Source of the DNA: Azospirillum lipoferum 4B | GTDB lineage: Bacteria; Pseudomonadota; Alphaproteobacteria; Azospirillales; Azospirillaceae | Assembly: GCF_000283655.1 (NCBI RefSeq) | Contig: NC_016585.1 | Location: 757,501-821,500, forward strand | DNA: 64,000 bases | Direction: 5' to 3' | Shown: positions 28,472-36,313 of the stretch, in pieces | Numbering within the stretch: position 1 is the first letter of the stretch | Layout: the number at the start of each line of letters is the position of its first letter | Translations under genes and position numbers: made by a program | The notes under the pieces: generated by a model | Told to the model about the DNA's origin: nothing | The model's input: only the letters and a program-made list of their open reading frames with translations | Databases searched by the model: none

Positions 28472-29916
28472 GCGTCGGCGTCCTCTGCGATGGTGGGGGC
28501 GGCGTCGAGCGGCGGGCCGCCGCTGTGACTTATGCCGATGTTCAGCCCCAGGCGCTTGGCGCGGGCGGTATCGGCGGCGATCTCCGCGTCCACCTGTTCG
28601 GGGTCGTAGCCCAGGCCGGTGACGACTTGGGCGCGGCTCTTAAAGCCAGCGTTGACCATCAGGATCTCGGCTTCGGCGTCCTTCTTCGGGTCCACCCATA
28701 CCGGTTTGGGCGGTAGCCACTCGACGCGATGGAAGGCCGCCGGGTTCGCCTCGTAGGCGCGGAAGTCGATCAAGCCGGACAGCAGGGCGGTTCGGATGAA
28801 GCGGTCCCACACCGGCCGGCAAAGGCGATAGACCAGAACGTTGTGCTGCCAATGCTCCAGCCGCTTGCGGAACTCTACAAGCCCGGCCCGGATCGAACTG
28901 TAGTTCACCCCGGACAGGTCGCCGGTCAGCAGCTCGTAGGGCACGCCAAGCCCGGCGGCGATGGCTTGAAGGTGGCTCTTGACGAACGCGCTGTAGTGCC
29001 TCGACTCCTTCGGGTCGAAGAACTCAAGCGACGTTCCCGGCTTCAGCGGGAGGATGGTCCCCGGCTCCAGACCGATGTCCAGAACGCCGCCATCAACCTC
29101 CCCCTGCAAGTCGCCTGCATCGCCGCTCGGGTCCACCAGCGCCGCACACAGCAGGTTCGCCAGCTTGGCGCGCACCAGGGCGGCGTCCTGAAGCTGGTCA
29201 ATCTCATGCACTGCCAACAGCACGGGCGCGAGCCACGACAGGCCGCGAAGCTGGCCGGGTTCCATCGGGTTGAACAGGTGGACCATATCCGCGGCGGCGA
29301 TTGGCACCGGGTTCCACAGCCCGGCCAGCGGCGTCATCGGATCGTCCGGGCGGGCGGGGAGGACGTGATAGGCGATCCGCCGGCCGGCGGCGTCGAACTC
29401 GATACCGCCCCGAATGCGATTGTCCACCAGCGCCGAAAGGGTTTCGAGCGGGACTTGTGCCGGATGGATCACCTGGATCTGAAAGGGCACCTCCAGCCAG
29501 TCGCCGGGGCCGGTGGTGACGAACCGGGCGAAGCTCTCCCCCGCTTCGACCATCTGGCGCACCATGAGCGCCTGCATGGCGTAGAAGTCGCCGAAGCCGT
29601 CCACGTCGCATTGGTCGGTCCAGCGCGCCCACAGGGCATGCAGGGCCTCGCGCGTCTTCGGGTCGGGGTGTTGCGAGGATGGCTTGATGCCCGGCCCGAC
29701 GATGTTCGTCACCAGTGCGTTCACCGCCGCGGTGACGTGGGCGTTGTTGCGGGCGAAATAGGCCGCCCGGCGCTGGATCGTGGCGGCGGTCGCCAGAATG
29801 TCGCTGTTCAGGTTGCTGACGGTGCGGGCGTTCGCGAGGCGCCCACCGCCGGCCGCGTCAAGCGAGCGGCGGCCGGCGGTCATAGCGGAAATGAAGCGGC
29901 GAACAGTCCCAAGCAT
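28468..29916 (-). CDS. phage portal protein, lambda gpB type
   Basis: 482-residue portal of the lambda family, forming the dodecameric DNA channel at one capsid vertex. Recognisable stretches are ARNNAHVTAAVNALVTNIVG, VNYSSIRAGLVEFRKRLEHW, FLDPKES-like EFFDPKESRHYSAF, and the C-terminal VDAEIAADTARAKRLGLNIG. The N-terminal segment is typical. The start ATG (MLGTVRRF) has its purine-rich GAGGGG site inside a small hairpin. An 80-base AT-rich spacer separates it from the large terminase. Confidence 0.9.
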   Translation of the reverse strand: MLGTVRRFISAMTAGRRSLDAAGGGRLANARTVSNLNSDILATAATIQRRAAYFARNNAHVTAAVNALVTNIVGPGIKPSSQHPDPKTREALHALWARWTDQCDVDGFGDFYAMQALMVRQMVEAGESFARFVTTGPGDWLEVPFQIQVIHPAQVPLETLSALVDNRIRGGIEFDAAGRRIAYHVLPARPDDPMTPLAGLWNPVPIAAADMVHLFNPMEPGQLRGLSWLAPVLLAVHEIDQLQDAALVRAKLANLLCAALVDPSGDAGDLQGEVDGGVLDIGLEPGTILPLKPGTSLEFFDPKESRHYSAFVKSHLQAIAAGLGVPYELLTGDLSGVNYSSIRAGLVEFRKRLEHWQHNVLVYRLCRPVWDRFIRTALLSGLIDFRAYEANPAAFHRVEWLPPKPVWVDPKKDAEAEILMVNAGFKSRAQVVTGLGYDPEQVDAEIAADTARAKRLGLNIGISHSGGPPLDAAPTIAEDADA

Positions 29917-29920
29917 TGGT

Positions 29921-29945
29921 GCCCCTCGAAACAGTCGAGTGGGGC
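29921..29945 (-). promoter_or_regulatory. hairpin covering the portal ribosome-binding site
   Basis: GCCCCTCGA (29921-29929) and TCGAGTGGGGC (29935-29945) can pair with a two-base bulge around AACAG. On the minus strand the purine-rich GAGGGGC that serves the portal ATG lies in the 3' arm. The bases beyond it, towards the terminase, are unusually AT-rich. Confidence 0.4.
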
Positions 29946-29997
29946 ATTTTAAAGGACTTTAGGCCGAAAATAAAGAAAACAAACCTATTTAGGACTA

Positions 29998-31863
29998 TTA
30001 GCCTTTTTGTAGATAGCTTGACCGGATCGGGGAGCGCGCCCGCGGCGTCGGCGCAACGCGCACCGGCCCGGCCGGAGCCGCCGCCCGCAAGGGGGCAACC
30101 GCCAGCCGGCCCGCTTCCCGCTCAAGATCCAGCCCCATCGCATACAGCCCATGCAGCGCGGCCAGCGCATACACGTAGCAATCCAGGGCCTCGTTGCGCG
30201 CCTTGTCCGGCAGACGCCATTCCCGCACCGGATGACCCTTGCTGTAGCGCGTCACCACCCGTTCGGCCGTAAGCTGGGTGAACCACGAGTCCGACAGTGA
30301 GGCGTCAAAGCCGATGTAGCCGGGCGCCCCCGACTCTGTATTGCGCAAGCGCCCGTAAAGGGTGCTCTTGCACTCGTCCACGCCCACGGAAAAGACGTTC
30401 GCGCCCCCTTTGCCCTTGCCGGCCCGCTTTGGCCAGATCGGCACACCGGGGCCGCCGCGCCCCTTCACTGCCCAATAGCGCTCTCTCGCGTGGGCGCGGC
30501 AGTAGGTATAGACCGTGCTGGTATGATGGCCGCCAGAGTCTACGCACACGGCGCGGGGCACCAGATCGGGCACAGCTCGGGCGTGCGGGATCGGCGTGTG
30601 CAACAGGTCGTCCAGATCGGTCCATACCTGTTTCCCGCTGGGGTCGCCGTACAGGATGACGTGCTTGAAGACGGTGGATCGTTCATCCACATGCCACGCG
30701 ACGAACTGAACCTCCAGCCGGTCGTCCTGAACGTCCACCCCCACCGTTACCAGAAGCGTGTCCGCTGGCAGCACGCCGCCGTGGTCGATCCGCCGGCCGG
30801 GCAAGCCTTCATCCTTCAGCCCTTCGCCGTCTTCAACGCGCCAGGTCTCGGCCAGCACGGTATTGACGAACACCCGCAGCCGGGGGGGATCCTTGCGCGC
30901 CTTGGCATGGTGGGCAGCCATTGCGCCATAGCGCAGCCAGGGCGAGTAGAGACCGGAAATCCAATAGCCGGCCATGGTGGGGTCTCCGCCTTCAGCCGTT
31001 GCCCGCCATTCGCCGTTGCGGAGCTGTTCGGGCTTGTCGAAATCGTCGTGGGGCCGTCCACAACTCGGGCAGACCAGCACGGCCTTGTCCGGCTGCCCCT
31101 TGGGCCATTGGATGTCCGCAAAGGTGATGACGAATGCGTGTCCGCACTGAAGGCAGGGCACGAAATACTTCTGCTGCGAAGTCTCCAGATAGGCGCGGGT
31201 GATCCTGCACGTCCCCTCGTCCAAGGGCGTGCTGGTCAGCAGCGTCTTCGCCGTGTGCGGGTAGGTGTATTGCCGGGCCGACACGAGGTCGAGTACGTCG
31301 CCCTCGTCGGTCGATCCGGGGAAGGCGGACACCTCGTCCAACAGGGCGAAATTGATCGGGCTGGAGCGCAGGGGGGCCGGGGCGTTTGCCCCGGTGATGA
31401 TAAGGTCCCCGCCCCCGATCAGCCGCTTGTGAAAGGTCGTGTTGCCGCGCTCGCGGCTGCGCTCCGGGATCAGTCGGGATTTCACCTCGGGCACCATGGC
31501 CATGGCCGGATCGAGGCGGGACGTGATGACGCGCTTTGCCACATCAACCGTGGGCCACACGCACATGATCGGCTTGGGATCGTTGGCGATCCAGTAGCAC
31601 ACCGCCGACAGCAGCAGCTCCGTCTTGCCGAGCTGGGCACCAGCGCAGACCACCACCGTCTTGATACCACTGGTGGTGGACAGATCGTCCAGTGGCTTGC
31701 GGAAGTAGGGGGTGGCGTCGAAGGAGAATTTCCCCGGCAACGCCGCACTGGCATCCAGCTTGCGGTGCGCTTCTGTCCATTCGGACGGCGACATGTCCGG
31801 GGGCGGGGCCAACCCGGCCGCGACAATCGCCAGGGCGCGGGCTTCAAGATCAGCGGTCAGCAT
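29998..31863 (-). CDS. terminase large subunit, gpA family
   Basis: 621-residue packaging motor of the lambda gpA type. The ATPase has Walker A CAGAQLGKTE (residues 73-82) and a Walker B-like FALLDEVSAFPGS. A zinc finger (FVPCLQCGHAF ... LVCPSCGRPHDDF) follows near residue 240. The RNase H-like nuclease has TVGVDVQDDRLEVQFVAWH and AVCVDSGGHHTSTVYTYCRA. A C-terminal Arg/Pro tail is present. It overlaps the small subunit gene by 14 bases. The gpA type implies cos-type cutting of concatemers. Confidence 0.93.
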   Translation of the reverse strand: MLTADLEARALAIVAAGLAPPPDMSPSEWTEAHRKLDASAALPGKFSFDATPYFRKPLDDLSTTSGIKTVVVCAGAQLGKTELLLSAVCYWIANDPKPIMCVWPTVDVAKRVITSRLDPAMAMVPEVKSRLIPERSRERGNTTFHKRLIGGGDLIITGANAPAPLRSSPINFALLDEVSAFPGSTDEGDVLDLVSARQYTYPHTAKTLLTSTPLDEGTCRITRAYLETSQQKYFVPCLQCGHAFVITFADIQWPKGQPDKAVLVCPSCGRPHDDFDKPEQLRNGEWRATAEGGDPTMAGYWISGLYSPWLRYGAMAAHHAKARKDPPRLRVFVNTVLAETWRVEDGEGLKDEGLPGRRIDHGGVLPADTLLVTVGVDVQDDRLEVQFVAWHVDERSTVFKHVILYGDPSGKQVWTDLDDLLHTPIPHARAVPDLVPRAVCVDSGGHHTSTVYTYCRAHARERYWAVKGRGGPGVPIWPKRAGKGKGGANVFSVGVDECKSTLYGRLRNTESGAPGYIGFDASLSDSWFTQLTAERVVTRYSKGHPVREWRLPDKARNEALDCYVYALAALHGLYAMGLDLEREAGRLAVAPLRAAAPAGPVRVAPTPRARSPIRSSYLQKG

Positions 31864-32395
31864 GGGCGGCCTCCGACAACTCGCGAAGGTGGGCAGTCAC
31901 GAACTTGCGCAGCGTCGCCGTCAGCGTGGCGCCGTCGACCTTCAGTTCCGCGGCCATGTCGGGAACCACACGCTGCGCCCACGCCATCCAAGCATCCCGG
32001 TTGCGCCGGCCATGCTCGAACAGCACGCGGTTGATCTCAGCCCATGGCGCCACATCGCCGCGGGCGAGTTCCAGCGCCAGCCGGGCGCGCTCCACCTTCA
32101 ACCATTCGTGTTCGGTGCGGGCGGCGATCAGGTCGCCGTCCTCCCCGCCCTCTGCATCGCCATCCGCCGGCGCGGGAACAGGCGGCACCAGGGCGGGGCG
32201 GGCCTTGGCCTTGGATTGGGCGACGCGCTGGGTAGGGTCGAGTTCGCGGCTCATCCACTCCAGCGCAGCGCCCACGTCCACCTTGCCGTCCGGCGTGACG
32301 GGAAGGCCCTTGGCGGCAAGCTGGGTGATGCGGGGCCGGCTCAAGCCGACGCGACGGGCGAAAGCCGCTTTCGTTTCGATGACGGGTCCGGGCAT
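31850..32395 (-). CDS. terminase small subunit-like protein
   Basis: 181-residue protein with an N-terminal helix-turn-helix (KAAFARRVGLSRPRITQLAA then KGLPVTPDGKVDVGAALEWM) and a helical C-terminal half (TEHEWLKVERARLALELARG), the layout of gpNu1-type small terminases that bind the packaging site. The ATG at 32395 has GAGGTG six bases upstream; the frame is open to 32467. It is directly upstream of, and overlapping, the large subunit. The DNA just upstream carries GTTAAG repeats that could be its binding site. Confidence 0.82.
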   Translation of the reverse strand: MPGPVIETKAAFARRVGLSRPRITQLAAKGLPVTPDGKVDVGAALEWMSRELDPTQRVAQSKAKARPALVPPVPAPADGDAEGGEDGDLIAARTEHEWLKVERARLALELARGDVAPWAEINRVLFEHGRRNRDAWMAWAQRVVPDMAAELKVDGATLTATLRKFVTAHLRELSEAAHADR

Positions 32396-32410
32396 GGGGC
32401 ACCTCGGGAT

Positions 32411-32456
32411 CGTTAAGAGAAGGTGCGGCTTAGGGTTGTGCCCGTTAAGCCTTAAC
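32411..32456. promoter_or_regulatory. GTTAAG repeats upstream of small terminase
   Basis: GTTAAG occurs at 32412-32417 and 32444-32449, and its complement CTTAAC at 32451-32456. The last two form a palindrome around one C. In gpA/gpNu1 phages cos lies just upstream of the small terminase, so this is a candidate packaging-recognition or operator site. Confidence 0.35.
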
Positions 32457-32488
32457 ACCGATGACACGCTAGGAACGTGATGCGGCCG

Positions 32489-32725
32489 TCAGCCCCGACT
32501 GCCCTTGGTGTGGGGGGAAGGACCCTTCCGGCCCGACCGTCCCCCGGCCCGCTGTCTCCTCTGCAGGGCTACCAGAACGCCGTCCAGTTCGGTGTCGCGG
32601 GCGGGAACCTCTCCGATCACCCTCAACGCCGCGTCGATGCGGGAGCGCCGCAGAGGCCGGCTGTCAAAGATCACGGGCGCAAGCATCTGCTCGATCAGGC
32701 TGTGACGGGAAACCGGGTGGACCAT
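32489..32725 (-). CDS. small island protein of unknown function
   Basis: 78-residue basic protein (MVHPVSRHSLIEQMLAPVIF at the N-terminus; C-terminus rich in Arg, Gly and Ser). It has a good ribosome-binding site, AAGGA nine bases before the ATG, which is the main reason for calling it. It sits between a 223-residue island gene and the small terminase in the same orientation. The helical N-terminal half could bind nucleic acid or a partner. A plus-strand frame over the same bases lacks such a site. Confidence 0.55.
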   Translation of the reverse strand: MVHPVSRHSLIEQMLAPVIFDSRPLRRSRIDAALRVIGEVPARDTELDGVLVALQRRQRAGGRSGRKGPSPHTKGSRG

Positions 32726-32753
32726 CTGGGGAAATCCTTCGGGTGACGTAGCT

Positions 32754-33425
32754 TCAGCGGGAGTGGTGGGGACGTTCGCTCTTCAGGGCGAACCCGGCGG
32801 CAGCCAGCAGCTCGCGCACGGCCGCCTTCTGTGCGTCCGTCGCCGGGGGTGTGGCGTCGTCTTGCCGTTGGCGGGCCAGCATGGCGCGGGCGCCGCTGTT
32901 GCCCTTGGCGAGCACGTTCAGCCGCTCCCATTGCGCCCGCAGATGTGCCCGTTCGCCGTCCAGGGCGGCGGACAGCTCCGGCCAACTCGGCCACCACATC
33001 GGCCGGTCGGCGGCGGAGAGCCGCTTCATGACCCGATCCAGCGCACCGGGGTCGTTGATGATCGCCGCGGGATACTCGGCCCGCAGGATCGAAGAAACCG
33101 CACCCATCAGCTTGCTTTCGGGCGGCAACTCCTTGCCGGCGCAGAGGTTAGCCAGATGCGCCACGAAGGCTTCCGCCTCTCCTTGGGTCGCCGGCCTGGA
33201 ACGAACCTTCAGCACGCCCAACGCATGCACCGCCTCGCGCTTCATCGCGTCGGTGATGACGGCCGGCGGCTGCCAGGGAAGCGGCCGGTTCTCGGTCCCA
33301 TGCTCGGTGAACACGACGGTTTCAGGCGTCTTCAGCGCAGCCTGCAAGGTCGCGGTCAAGTATTCGCTGGAAGCGGTTTGCTGGGGCCGAAGGCCGTACG
33401 GATTGAATTCCACGACGTTGCTCAT
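32754..33425 (-). CDS. island protein after the replication gene, unknown function
   Basis: 223-residue soluble protein. Its middle part is helical with WPSWPELSAALDGERAHLRA, and the ends are low complexity. The start (MSNVVEFNPYG) has GAAGGAA six bases upstream, so it is translated independently although its first 104 bases overlap the 3' end of the replication-like gene in another frame. The position after a DnaD-like initiator is where phages place helicase-loader or P-like genes, but no Walker motif is visible, so no function is assigned. Confidence 0.7.
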   Translation of the reverse strand: MSNVVEFNPYGLRPQQTASSEYLTATLQAALKTPETVVFTEHGTENRPLPWQPPAVITDAMKREAVHALGVLKVRSRPATQGEAEAFVAHLANLCAGKELPPESKLMGAVSSILRAEYPAAIINDPGALDRVMKRLSAADRPMWWPSWPELSAALDGERAHLRAQWERLNVLAKGNSGARAMLARQRQDDATPPATDAQKAAVRELLAAAGFALKSERPHHSR

Positions 33426-34173
33426 GCGGCGTTCCTTCGGGCATCGGGCGGTTGCGGGTGGCGAGTGCGTCGGCAATGGCTTGGTCGAAATACTCCAAGC
33501 CCCTCGGTGGCCCTTGGGCGCGTCGACGTGACATGACCCGCTGAATAGCCGGGTAGATGTCCGTGTCGGGGTCTGCGCCGTCGGCCAGCCACTGGGCAAC
33601 GCGGCCCCAGTTGCCGAACCATCGGGGATCATTCTCGACGCCGATCAGCCGCAGAACCTCGCGACCGACCACCGTGACCGACGCGCGCGCGTCATCAGCA
33701 GGAAGATCTTCTGTATTCTGGAGTCTGAGATCTGTCGCGCGCAGAGGCGGCAACGTTGCATCCGGATCATGCAACGTTGCATGACCGTCGCGGGTAGGGT
33801 CGCCGTCCGTTTCTGCAACGTTTCCGTCACGCTCATGAGCGGGCTTCTTCGCGCGATGGCGCTTCGACCGCTCATTCACATCGTCGGTCTTGAACTGGCG
33901 CTTGTCCCAAGCTGACAACCGGTCGCCGTCAAGAACAACCCCAGCCATAGCCGTGCGGATGGCTTCCACAGCGGCGCCCTTCAGATCCAAGGCAGCCCCG
34001 GTCAGACGGTCGTTCCAGCCGGTCAGAGTTCCGCGGGGTTCGGCGCCCGATGCATGGCACAGCATCGCCATCCAGACGGCCAACACGGCATGAACCGGCT
34101 GCTCCGTCTCAATGGCGATCATGCGCCACTTCGGGTCATTGACGGTTTCGTTGTAGAGGCGGAGCCACTTCAT
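33322..34173 (-). CDS. replication initiator-like protein (winged helix)
   Basis: 283-residue protein. The start MKWLRLYNETVNDPKWRMIA and the following hydrophobic helices (VHAVLAVWMAMLCHASG) are the pattern of phage replication/DnaD-like proteins common in alphaproteobacterial prophages, which open with a winged helix that recognises an origin. A polar, charged linker (about residues 100-165) leads to a C-terminal domain with WFGNWGRVAQWLADGADPDT and YFDQAIADALA. The frame is open further upstream, but this ATG fits the family. It is the only replication gene in the element. Confidence 0.68.
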   Translation of the reverse strand: MKWLRLYNETVNDPKWRMIAIETEQPVHAVLAVWMAMLCHASGAEPRGTLTGWNDRLTGAALDLKGAAVEAIRTAMAGVVLDGDRLSAWDKRQFKTDDVNERSKRHRAKKPAHERDGNVAETDGDPTRDGHATLHDPDATLPPLRATDLRLQNTEDLPADDARASVTVVGREVLRLIGVENDPRWFGNWGRVAQWLADGADPDTDIYPAIQRVMSRRRAQGPPRGLEYFDQAIADALATRNRPMPEGTPHEQRRGIQSVRPSAPANRFQRILDRDLAGCAEDA

Positions 34174-34282
34174 ACCGGACCTTCGCGGATGGGGCATAAG
34201 CGGAGTATCGGATCGGGCCGGTACGCTGCTTGATCGGCACCCGCCACAAACGGCGGATGACTGCCGGGCGGGTGGGGCGTCG

Positions 34283-34576
34283 TTACGCCCCGGCGCCGCC
34301 GGCCAGCGCGGCCAGGAAATCAGCCGGCGTGGTGGTGATGATGCGGCGGCGACCGACGGTGACGGACTGAACCGTGCCATCGGCGATCATCTCGTAGAGC
34401 TTCGAGCGCCCCAGGCCGGCGGCATGGCACCATTCGTTGACGGTGTAGCCCACCTTGTGGACGCGCTGGGGGGCACTGGGGTTGGAGACAGGCGGCTCGG
34501 CTTGATCCAGGCAAACCGGGGGCGTTTGCAGCCGGGGGGTGCGCCCCGGCCGCTCGTTCAGTGCGGTCATGTTCAA
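34283..34576 (-). CDS. AlpA/excisionase-like HTH protein
   Basis: 97-residue protein with a MerR-like helix-turn-helix of the excisionase/AlpA type: VGYTVNEWCHAAGLGRSKLY then EMIADGTVQSVTVGRRRIIT, about residues 43-80. The first 40 residues are a disordered Pro-rich extension. The site TGGAG precedes the ATG. In satellites AlpA-type proteins switch on the excision and replication genes, and here it lies directly upstream of the replication-like gene. It could equally be the excisionase for the tRNA-Ser integrase. Confidence 0.78.
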   Translation of the reverse strand: MNMTALNERPGRTPRLQTPPVCLDQAEPPVSNPSAPQRVHKVGYTVNEWCHAAGLGRSKLYEMIADGTVQSVTVGRRRIITTTPADFLAALAGGAGA

Positions 34577-34633
34577 CTCCAGAAGGTCAGAAGGGCCGCC
34601 CCGGTAAAAGGCGGCCCAAGGCGACGCACATAG

Positions 34634-35341
34634 TTACATGTCGCCGCGCAGGCGGCGGGCGTGCAGGCGGACGTTGAGGCGGCGGTCCACCTCGGAAAGC
34701 AGATCAGTCACATTGATCATGTTTATGGACCGAACCGGTTCCACGACATCGGGGTCGATGTTGATTTTGCGGAGACGCTCGGTGAAATGCTGGCAGGCCA
34801 ACACGGTGTTGACTTCAGGGCCATCCACGAGCATGGCCTCTCGACCTACCATCTGATGTGCGGGCGGGAGCACCCAGATCAACGGCTTCGCCTTACGTTG
34901 ATCCGAGCGATCCAGGATTTCCGCATTAAAATAGAGCCACGGATAGTCGACGAAGCGACCGTATTCCGCCTGGGTTTTGATTGACGACTCTTCAACGTAA
35001 CGGCCCTGCATGCCGTCAAACATGATGGCGTGCCGCGTTTCATCATCGAGAGCATTAAGGCGGTGCGTCGCGCATCCCTCCATGTAGCCAAACAGATGAC
35101 GGACAGCAGCAGCGGTCCCTTCGCGCGGCATATGCAAATTGACGGTCATATTCAGAGCGTATTCATAGACATGACCAATGCGAAACTTCGGCCGGGCCGG
35201 GTTTTCGTCGATACGCGGCAGAGTAACCAGACCATGACGTTCCAGGTTCTTGCGGAAGTCGGGGAAATTGTGGTGGCCCAATGCAAACGCCACGTCGGCG
35301 TTGTCATAGCTGGCCTTTAAGATGTCAGGAATGTTGTGCAT
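34634..35341 (-). CDS. island protein, possible DNA-binding regulator
   Basis: 235-residue protein I do not recognise. The N-terminal 60 residues (ALGHHNFPDFRKNLERHGLV then RPKFRIGHVYEYALNMTVNL) look like a MerR-type winged-helix unit, in which a helix-turn-helix is followed by a hairpin and a helix. The remainder is mixed alpha/beta with no clear motif. It has its own promoter with a consensus TTGACA next to an 8-bp palindrome, and its upstream DNA carries the iteron-like hairpin region, so a role in regulation or replication control is plausible. Confidence 0.62.
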   Translation of the reverse strand: MHNIPDILKASYDNADVAFALGHHNFPDFRKNLERHGLVTLPRIDENPARPKFRIGHVYEYALNMTVNLHMPREGTAAAVRHLFGYMEGCATHRLNALDDETRHAIMFDGMQGRYVEESSIKTQAEYGRFVDYPWLYFNAEILDRSDQRKAKPLIWVLPPAHQMVGREAMLVDGPEVNTVLACQHFTERLRKINIDPDVVEPVRSINMINVTDLLSEVDRRLNVRLHARRLRGDM

Positions 35342-35392
35342 GGTAGCTCCGTGGCAGGAAAGTGCGTATGGTTGACGCGATTGGTTCTCCGC

Positions 35393-35428
35393 AAGCTACC
35401 ACAGTTCTACTGCGTGTCAAGTGTACAC
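35393..35428 (-). promoter_or_regulatory. promoter and operator of the 235-residue gene
   Basis: On the minus strand TTGACA (35415-35420) and TAGCTT (35393-35398) are 16 bases apart. The perfect palindrome GTGTACAC (35421-35428) abuts the -35 element and would suit a repressor. Confidence 0.5.
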
Positions 35429-35465
35429 GTAATGGCGCGTCAAATAAGAATGGCGGCTCCTGCTA

Positions 35466-35503
35466 CCCCTCAACGTCGTTTAGGGGGTAACGACGTTGAG
35501 GGG
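35466..35503. repeat. perfect 15-bp inverted repeat with 8-base loop
   Basis: CCCCTCAACGTCGTT (35466-35480) and AACGACGTTGAGGGG (35489-35503) are exact reverse complements around TAGGGGGT. There is no T-run, so it is not an ordinary terminator. It sits upstream of the 235-residue gene and next to G-tract repeats, suggesting an origin or multi-site operator. Confidence 0.8.
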
Positions 35504-35539
35504 GGTAAGAAATTTGAGGGGGCAAAAATTTTGCGGGGG
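35483..35539. repeat. G-tract iteron-like repeats
   Basis: Four G5-G6 tracts end at 35487, 35505, 35522 and 35539, a spacing of 18, 17 and 17 bases. Three share a T-T-G-A/C-G5 context (TTGAGGGGGG, TTGAGGGGGC, TTGCGGGGGT). The palindrome GCAAAAATTTTGC (35522-35534) lies between the last two. The helical phasing is what a protein binding one face of the DNA would need. Confidence 0.6.
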
Positions 35540-35596
35540 TATGGCCGAGTACAGGCGCCAGCGCGAAGGGGGGGCAAGGCGCGGGCCTCCCGTCCG

Positions 35597-36229
35597 TCAA
35601 AGTCGTGGGGCGGTTCCCTCATGAAGCCGCTCCAAGAACTCCGTGGCCTGCCGAACGGCTTCGATCAGGCAGGCGCCATATCCTCCCTCCAGCCCCAGGG
35701 GACCGGTCGCGACGCGGAGCTTCACGATGGCATCGGAGAGGGTCGACGGGGCGGTTTCATGGATCGCCTGTGCGATGTCGGCGATTTCCTCGCTGAAGGC
35801 GTCCGACTCCTTCACCGTGAGATGGTCGGTCGACGTCAACAGGCCGGCGGTGATGCGGTCCTCGGCCTGGACGAAGGTCAGCCCCAGCGCGGGAATGACG
35901 GTCGATCGTGCCAGCGCTAGGGAAGCCGGCGTGTCGGTCGGGACGTTCAGCCGGCGACGGACTTCGGCTTCAGCGGCGGCCTTGGCAGCCTCGAAGCTGT
36001 CGGCCGGTCCCCCGGCAACCCCCGTCATGAACTGTGGGCCGGTGTGCAGCTCCCACGCGATGAGGCGCGGATGCGGCCCGGCCGGTGGGATGTCGAAGGC
36101 GATCAGCTCATAGGCGTCGACGATGGCGCGCTGGGCACTGGTAGCGCTCCACATCTCCGACAGCTTGCGCCAGACGATGGGCAAGGCAGGGGCGTTCGCG
36201 CCGGCCGGCGCGTTGCTGGGGATCGACAT
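35597..36229 (-). CDS. island protein, paralogue A of a tandem pair
   Basis: 210-residue protein of unknown family. The N-terminal NAPAGANAPALPIVW, the central strand PRLIAWELHTG with a following Ala-rich helix (SFEAAKAAAEAEVRRRLNVP), and SDAIVKLRVATGPL all have counterparts in the next gene upstream (36314-37090), so the two arose by duplication. There is no signal peptide, membrane helix or catalytic motif. A small soluble beta-alpha domain seems likely. Confidence 0.68.
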   Translation of the reverse strand: MSIPSNAPAGANAPALPIVWRKLSEMWSATSAQRAIVDAYELIAFDIPPAGPHPRLIAWELHTGPQFMTGVAGGPADSFEAAKAAAEAEVRRRLNVPTDTPASLALARSTVIPALGLTFVQAEDRITAGLLTSTDHLTVKESDAFSEEIADIAQAIHETAPSTLSDAIVKLRVATGPLGLEGGYGACLIEAVRQATEFLERLHEGTAPRL

Positions 36230-36313
36230 GGGGAATGCTCCGGTGGGTTTCCGCCGCGGTGGCGGATATGAGGAATTGTCCGATCTTGGCGGATAGTTGA
36301 CGGGTGGTGGCGA

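Noticed and set aside
32477-32746. plus-strand frame opposite the 78-residue island gene
   Set aside because: The minus-strand frame has an AAGGA site at nine bases; the plus frame has none.
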